A stretch of DNA of 64,000 nucleotides from Diphasiastrum complanatum (lineage: Eukaryota; Streptophyta; Lycopodiopsida; Lycopodiales; Lycopodiaceae). Positions within the stretch are counted from its first letter, which is position 1. Each line of letters begins with the position of its first letter. The notes under the pieces were generated by a model, which was given only the letters and a program-made list of their open reading frames with translations, did no database searches and had not been told where the DNA came from. The translations under genes were made by a program, and so were the position numbers. Location of the stretch: positions 25,120,780 through 25,184,779 of the forward strand of contig CM055102.1 of NCBI GenBank assembly GCA_029204225.1, written 5' to 3'. Positions 58,023-64,000 of this stretch are shown piece by piece.

Positions 58023-60990
58023 CGCCGAAGGCTCATTGTGCTGCCTTATTATGTGTTCAGCGGGCAGTACCAGTTCCTCCAGTTTCTACACCAGCAGCTG
58101 TTCCTCAGGTGATTTCTGACTTATTACATCAGTATGCTTTTTTGTCTTTTCAAAACCTACGACGCTACCACCATTACGTGACGTGAACCCATCATATTGA
58201 CTTGCGTCCTGGTTCTGCTCCTCCTTCCCGTCCCTCCCTTATCGTATGTCTCGATCTGAGCGTGATGAGCTTGAGCTCCATATTACTGCCTTGTTAGATC
58301 AGTGTCTCATTGTTCCTAGTCACAGCCCTTTTGGTGCTCCTGTTCTCCTTATTAATAAGAAAGACGGTACCAAACGCCTTTGTATTGATTATCGTGCTTT
58401 AAATAAGTTGATTATTCTGATTATTCGTAATCGGTACCCTATTCCACACATGGATGACCTCTTTGACCAGCTCGGTACCTCTAAAATCTTTTCCAAGATA
58501 GACCTTCATACTGGATATTACCAAATCAGGATGCACCCTTCTGACGAACATAAGACTGCTTTCCGTACTCATCTTGGTTTATATGAATTTCGTGTGCTTC
58601 CTTTTGGTGTTACTAATGGCCCTCCTACGTTCTAGAATGTGATGAATAACGTTCTTGCGTCCGCTTCTTAGTCATTGTGTCTTGGTTTATTTTGATGATA
58701 TTCTTATTTGTAGTCAGTCCCTTGCTAAGCATGTTGCCCATCTTTCCTCTGTCTTTCAGTTACTTGTACACCACCAGTTATTTGCTAAGTTGTCTAAATG
58801 TTCTTTTGCTGTTTGCTGAGATCGAGTTTTTGGTTTTCTTATTTGTAATGGTCACATTCGTCTGGACCCTCATAAGGTTCAGGCCATCCAAAATTGGCCT
58901 ATACCTACTGATATTCATCATGTTCGTATGTTTCTTGGGTTAGCCACTCACTTCGTCGTCCAATTCCTCATTTTGCCACTATCGCAGCTCCTCTTCATGC
59001 ACTTTTGAAGAAGTCTAGTACTTTTCTTTGGACTCCTGATTGTCAGACAACGTTGATACTCTTCGTCGTGCTGTTGTTGATGCTGCCTGTTATGTGTTTA
59101 CCACAGTTTGCTCAGAAGTTTCTTGTTGAGACTGATGCTAGTAATGTTGGTTTGGGTGCAGTCACAATGTATTATTGCTTATGAGTCGCGTCGTCTTCGC
59201 TCTTATGAGCAACGTTATTCTGTGCATGAGAAAGAGCTTCTTGCTATTATCTATGCTCTTAAGAAGTGGCGTCATTATCTGGTATCGAGTCCCATTTGAC
59301 ATTATTACTGATCACCAGTCTTTACGTTATCTGTTTTCTCAACGTGACCTTAGTGATCGTCATTTGCGTTGGTTGTAGATTTTACAATCTTTAATTTCTC
59401 CATATTGTATCGTCCTGGTCGTGCTGACACTGCTGCTGATGCATTATTCGCGTCTTCCAGCTTTGTTAAATACACTCGTTTCTACCTATTCTCCCATGGT
59501 TTGATGCCCTACCTGTAGCATACCTTACATGTTTCTGATTTTCGTGATGTTCATAGTTTTGCCCACCTGTTTCGTCCAGTCCTCATCAGGTTACTCCATT
59601 ATTGACAACCGTCTTTATCATTATGATTCTCTTTGTATCCCTAGTTTCTTTGGGTATCCGTTCCCAGTGTTGTCGGATGCTCATTCCTCTCCTGTTGGGC
59701 GTCACTTTGGTTTTCAGAAGTCTTATGCTCGTCTCAAAGACCATTTCTATTGGCCCTCTCTTCGATCTGAGCTTGCTGTACTTATTCGTACCTGCCCTTT
59801 TCGTCTTCGTAATAAGTACTCCCGTGCTAAATCTGCTGGTTTGCTCCAGAGTTGGCCTATTCCTCATCGTCAGTGGACTGATATATCTATGCACTTTATC
59901 CTTGGCCTTCCCCATACCCAACGTGGTCACGATTTCATGTATGGTGGTAGTTGACAGGTTCTCGAAACAGGCACATTTTATCCCAGTTCGTAGTAGCTAT
60001 CACAGCAGGAGCAGTGTGCACGTTTGTTCCTAACAGAGATTTTCCGCCTGCATGGATTTCCTCGTACTATCCTTTTGATCAGGATAGTAAGTTTAATCTA
60101 TATTCTCGACAGAGCTTATGCGTATTTTGGATGTTCAGCTTTTTATGGGTTCTGCTTATCATTCTACTTCTGATGGGCGGTCTGAGGTCCTTAACAGGAT
60201 CCTTGAGGATTATTTACGCCATTTTGTTACTCCTCCAGGGAAGGGATTAGGATCAGCATTTATGTTTAGCAGAGTATAGCTATAATAGCTGTGTTAGTAC
60301 CAGCACAAGTGTCTCACCATTTTTATTATCTCATGGCTATGCACCTCTTTTACCTGGCATTCCTCTTCCTCCTGAAGATACACCTGTTACACTTGCATCT
60401 TTTCTATCAGGTGCTCGAGAGCTTATTACCCGGGCCAGTTCTCATTTACCAGCATGTTCAGCAGCGTTATCAGACCTCAGTTGATCGTCACCGCCGCCAT
60501 GTTGAGTTTCAGCTTGGAGATATGGTTTATCTACGCTTACGGTTTGCACGTCATCATTTTGTCCAGGGCCATGCTTCTACTGAGAAGCTTGCACCACATT
60601 ATTATGGGCCTTATCGCATTGTGGAGGTTCTTAGTCCAGTTACATATCGCTTACAGCTTCCTGCTTCCACACGCGCCTCGTGATGTAGTCCATGTCGGTT
60701 TATTACGTGTTGCTATTGAGGATGATGCTCCTTGTGCTGCTGAGTTTCCTACTGCTCCAGAGTTATTTCCATTTTTACCTGCTGCTATATTATAGTCTGT
60801 CTATACCATAGTCGACGCCGCCGACAGATTCAGTTTTTGGTCTAGTGGGATGGTCGTCCTATTGAGGAGGGCCACATGGGAGCCTATTGATGGTCTTTTA
60901 TCATACACCATTACTTGCGGATCAGGCTCGTGCTCTTGCTGCACTTGTTGATTCCTCTACATCAGATGTTCCTCTAGTTGTTGATGCACC
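58023..60990 (+). pseudogene. Ty3/gypsy chromovirus pol (RT, RNase H, integrase, chromodomain), decayed
   Basis: Plus-strand blocks in order. The RT (58246-58635) shows [20 protein letters not shown], then [19 protein letters not shown] and [21 protein letters not shown] lies at about 58683-58710 in another frame. RNase H shows FLVETDASNVGLGAV, RSYEQRYSVHEKELLAIIYA and DHQSLRYLFSQRDLSDRHLR. The integrase zinc part shows LKDHFYWPSL, then DISMHFILGLP and VVDRFSKQAHFIP. The C-terminus (FQLGDMVYLRLR, LAPHYYGPYRIVEVLSPVTY) is followed by a chromodomain-like W-x-GRPIEE-x-TWEPIDGLL split over frames near 60840-60900. Gag, protease and the 5' LTR are missing. Confidence 0.88.
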
Positions 60991-61051
60991 AGGGCTTGCT
61001 GCTACTTGATCCGGTTATCTTTTCGGCAGTTGGGTCTTTTTTTTTTGTGTC

Positions 61052-61490
61052 GGGGAGAGTTATGGACTCGGCTCATTACATTCGCCGCGTTCCATTTACA
61101 TTTACAGTTACTTTACTTTATGGCAATAAGCAGGCCTTGGGCCCTTTTTTTATTCATTAGTGACATTCAGACTATATGGTTGGCCTTTGGCCTTATTATT
61201 CATTATTAGGCCATTTGGACATATTACTGGAGAGTGGGGGCCTTCTTGGAGGGCGCACTATATCCCTCCCAATTGGGCCCTAGCCACCTGGCTGAGCTTC
61301 CTTTTAGGGCTTCCTCTTGGCTATAAGTAGGGAAACTGTGCCATTTGTCATTCAGCTGATGATATTGATCTCTCTCTTTAGCCTCCTTAATCTCTCTCTT
61401 TCCTGCTTTCTAGGGTTAAGTCTTGCTTATGTGCTGCTTTCATAGCTTAGTCTTGCTTATGTGATGCTTTCATAACTTAGCCTCTAGATC
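61052..61490 (+). mobile_element. Chromovirus polypurine tract and 3' LTR
   Basis: GGGGAGAG (61052-61059) precedes an LTR-like block starting TTATGGACTCGG (degenerate TG). It has a TATA-like GGCTATAAGTAGGG (about 61318-61331) and CT-rich R/U5. Near its end a 30-bp unit (AGTCTTGCTTATGTGCTGCT...) is duplicated at 61419 and 61449. The right border with copia sequence is approximate. Confidence 0.6.
61419..61478. repeat. 30-bp tandem duplication in the chromovirus LTR
   Basis: Two units AGTCTTGCTTATGTGMTGCT + TTCATARCTT, starting at 61419 and 61449. Confidence 0.93.
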
Positions 61491-61499
61491 AGCTGCGGC

Positions 61500-62290
61500 T
61501 CTATTCGTAACTTCTCCCTCATCCAATATCAAACCATCCTTGCACAGTTTGCCAATACCACTTGGGAAATTCTTCCTTGCAGTTGGTGATGAAGACGGTG
61601 GAATAGGACTCAACAGATTTGCCCCTTTCCTTCCGCTTCCTAGCCTCCTCGGATTCTTCCTCTTGATCACCCATATGATCATCCTGAGACTCCCCCAATA
61701 TATAAATGTGGGTCATCAAGTATTGGCACAAATTCACTTGTACCATCCTCCATCTCAAGTTCCTCTATAGGAAGCGGTTTGATCTTCTTCAAAGATCACA
61801 TCTCGACTTATGATCCCTCTTCTTGCTAGTAAGGATCGTAAAGTCTGTAAGCTTTGCTTTCTTCACTGTATCCCAAGAAAAATACACTTTGCTGATTTTG
61901 CATCCAGCTTCTTCCTGTTATCCTTGGGAATATGGGCATAGGTCGTACAACCAAACACTCGCAAAGCGCCCACCCTTGGGCTTAATGCCGCTAAATGCCT
62001 CTTCTGGAGTCTTGCCTTCCCACAGCTTTTGTTGGACTTCTATTCAACAGAAACACTGTTGTGTGCATTGCCTCGCCCCAAAAAGAGTTGGGCAACCCCT
62101 TTGCCTTGAGCATGCACCTTGCACACTCCACAATAGTTCGGTTCTTTCTCTCTGCTACGCCGTTTTGCTGAGGGGTATGAGGAGCTGTAAGCTGCCTTTT
62201 GATCCCATTGGCCTTGCAGAATTCCACAAATTCTGTCTTATGAACTCTCCACACTGTCTGACCTGAGCATCTTTATCTTCTTTCCTGAAT
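61500..62290 (-). pseudogene. Copia element: integrase core end and pol linker
   Basis: 61991-62254 (minus) reads VHKTEFVEFCKANGIKRQLT, APHTPQQNGVAERKNRTIVE (the third catalytic residue, Glu, in NGVAERKNR), SFWGEAMHT and FLLNRSPTKAV. Further down the frames give the VFFLGYSEESKAYRLYDP-like block and an acidic linker (61519-61758, GDQEEESEEARKRKE). The RT that should follow is absent and chromovirus sequence begins. Confidence 0.85.
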
Positions 62291-63059
62291 GTTACTCTCT
62301 ACCAAAGCTTGAAACGTAGGAAGCTACTTGAACTGCTTCAGATATTTTAACTTCAAGAAAATAAATCCAAATCTTGCGTGAGAAGTCATCAATAAAGGTC
62401 ATAAGTAATATGCCCCCCCCTGCAAATTTTGTTTGGGTTGGCCCACACAAATCTGAATGTATCAAGTCAAGTATGCCTGCTGCCCTGGTGGTGCTTTACC
62501 TTGGGAAAACTTATGCCTTTGCTGTTTCTCCCATAGCGCAAGCCTCGCAAACTGAAGAGCTTGGCTTAACAACTAGAAGCCCCTCCACCGTATGATGCTG
62601 GTTCAACACCTGCATGCTTTGGTAGCCAGATGTCCCATACCTCTCATGCCACAACCTAATCACATCACTTCCTTTTGTTGTATAAGCATGGCTGACTAGG
62701 GATAGAAGTGTATAACCTGTATAAACCTTCATATTATCACTCAAGTCCAACACAAGACAAGTAGCATCAAATTCTACTTTCATATTTTGTTGAGTGATAG
62801 CTCCTACTGAAAGAAGATTTTTAGCAAGTCTTGGTACATATAAGACATTCTTAATGACTTTGACTTCTCCTGATGAAAGCTTTACAGGGTACTGTTGCCC
62901 TTTCCCTTGGACCTTGTGTGTTGAGTTGTCACCTAGGCACACCTCTTGTCCATCACTAATCCCCACAAAGGTATCAAACCAATCCCATATTGAGGGGGTC
63001 ATGTGCTTTGAAGCACCTGAGTCAATGTACCAACCACCTGTTGTAGCTTGTGAAGCCAA
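62291..63059 (-). pseudogene. Copia element: protease and GAG-pre-integrase domain
   Basis: The 182-aa frame 62511-63059 has GGWYIDSGASKHMTP (protease active site intact), NVLYVPRLAKNLLSVGAI, then RLWHERYGTSGYQSMQVL and CEACAMGETAKA, which is the pre-integrase HHCC region. Coding through the integrase Asp residues between 62255 and 62510 is broken. Same strand and order as the integrase piece to its left. Confidence 0.88.
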
Positions 63060-64000
63060 TGCAACAGAGAATAACTCAGCTTTGCTTCATGTCACTCTGC
63101 TCCTCTCTTGCAACACTCTCAACAAACATTTCCTCCTTGCTTCTTTGTGCCCTTCTTTTGTCTGCAAGCTTCTTCCTGCACTCAAAAGCAAAGTGTCCAT
63201 ATTTACCACAGTAATTGCAATTCCCCTTCCTTGAGGTGTGGAAGAAGTATTCGAGGAGGATTGTGCTTCTGACATCTGCAAGTTCTCCATTCCTTGCTCA
63301 AGTTTGTGGTGCTCCTTTGTTCTTGCCTTTACCTTTCTTCTTATCCTTAGCTGGATTTTGCTTCTTCTTAGAAGCAAAGGCATGCTCCTGGAAATCTTCT
63401 CTCTTGGAGAGATTAACTCTCCTCATCTCCTCTTGTAACAAGAGACCATAGACTTCTTCATAGGTAGGGATCTTCTCTCTCACTGATATCATCATCACAA
63501 AGTTCTGATAAGCATATGACAAGCTATTCAGAACTATTGGCACCAAGTCTTTGTCAGCAATAGACTCTCCAAGTACAGAAAGCTGATATTAATATCCTGA
63601 ATCTTTAAGATGATCAGTAACTGTCTCCCCTGTCTCCATTCTGAGAGTATACAACTTGTTCTTCAAGTAGAGAAACCTGGTTGTACTTGTTGTCTCATAC
63701 AATGCACAAAGAATGTGCCATGCATCCACAGGCCCTTTGGCTGACCTAATTAGGGAATCACATTATCCCTCACTGACATGTTGATGATTCTGTGTGCCTT
63801 TTCCCCTCTCTTGATATAGTCCTTAAGTTCAAGTTCAGATGTTGGAACAGGCTCACCTGTCACAAGCTTCCAACATTCTTTGTCTTCAAGAATGTTCTTG
63901 ATCTTGAATTTCCATATGCTAAAGTTAGTGCCATCAAGCCGGCTGGCTTCACTCATCATGCTCTTTGCAAGACTAGACATAGCTGGATAGAAAAAATAAA
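63060..64000 (-). pseudogene. Copia element: gag
   Basis: 63750-63980 gives MMSEASRLDGTNFSIWKFKI and WKLVTGEPVP, the gag N-terminus. 63298-63546 gives the middle (VLNSLSYAYQNFVMMIS, PTYEEVYGLLLQEEMRR, Lys-rich tail). In another frame near 63180-63230 a zinc knuckle CNYCGKYGHFAFEC follows. A stop near 63750 and a frameshift near 63300 split the gene. The ATG at 63980 lies 20 bp from the right edge, so any LTR and PBS are outside the window. Confidence 0.88.

Noticed and set aside
48022-64000. MADS-domain exon 1 upstream of exon 2
   Set aside because: No minus-strand sequence resembling the conserved MADS domain (KRIENKxNRQVTFSKRR-type) was seen; only repeats and relics were found.

Overview
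The window is nuclear DNA of a land plant. The clearest evidence is a MIKC-type MADS-box gene on the minus strand: six exons with GT-AG borders and the usual exon sizes of the family (79, 62, 100, 42, 42 bp, then a 3' coding exon). Almost everything else is retroelement sequence with plant features, namely Ty1/copia elements primed by initiator-Met tRNA, a Tat/Athila-like Ty3/gypsy element primed by tRNA-Asp, and chromoviruses. The very long intron 5 (11.8 kb, filled with transposons), the degenerate LINEs and a Penelope-like reverse transcriptase relic suggest a large, repeat-rich genome such as a fern or gymnosperm. That assignment is inference.

Layout. 1-0.44 kb: tail of a copia gag with the start of its protease. 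0.44-3.86 kb: no gene. 3.86-5.5 kb: long (GA)n tracts with telomere-like repeats, bracketing a Penelope-like RT relic (minus). 7.6-16.8 kb: gypsy copy A (minus) with 5' LTR, PBS, gag, protease, RT, a decayed integrase and an extra ORF3. 16.8-22.6 kb: gypsy copy B of the same family (plus), with an intact integrase reading frame and a longer ORF3. 22.6-29.3 kb: two internally deleted copia copies (minus) joined through a 42-bp perfect palindrome. 29.3-34.7 kb: no recognised gene, but an array of short quasi-palindromes.

34.75-48.02 kb: MADS-box exons 7 to 2. Intron 5 holds an LTR candidate, several tandem duplications, two tandem LINE copies separated and bounded by GA microsatellites, and a chromovirus 3' end. 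Exon 1, which would encode the MADS DNA-binding domain, was not found. It may lie beyond the right edge, in which case intron 1 exceeds 16 kb. 49.0-49.6 kb: copia RT relic. 50.99-53.02 kb: a complete but non-autonomous copia element with two LTRs, PBS, PPT and a 5-bp target duplication. 53.7-57.7 kb: palindromic-word clusters (possible hAT-like elements), a G26 tract and a solo-LTR candidate. 57.6-64 kb: a chromovirus (plus) lying between copia fragments (minus).

The MADS gene is the only host gene I can support. Most very small ORFs, and all Arg-Glu or Ser-Leu repeat ORFs, are artefacts of the microsatellites. The most unusual observations are the Penelope-like relic, the repeated placement of non-LTR retroelements between GA microsatellites, and the extra ORF3 of the gypsy family.
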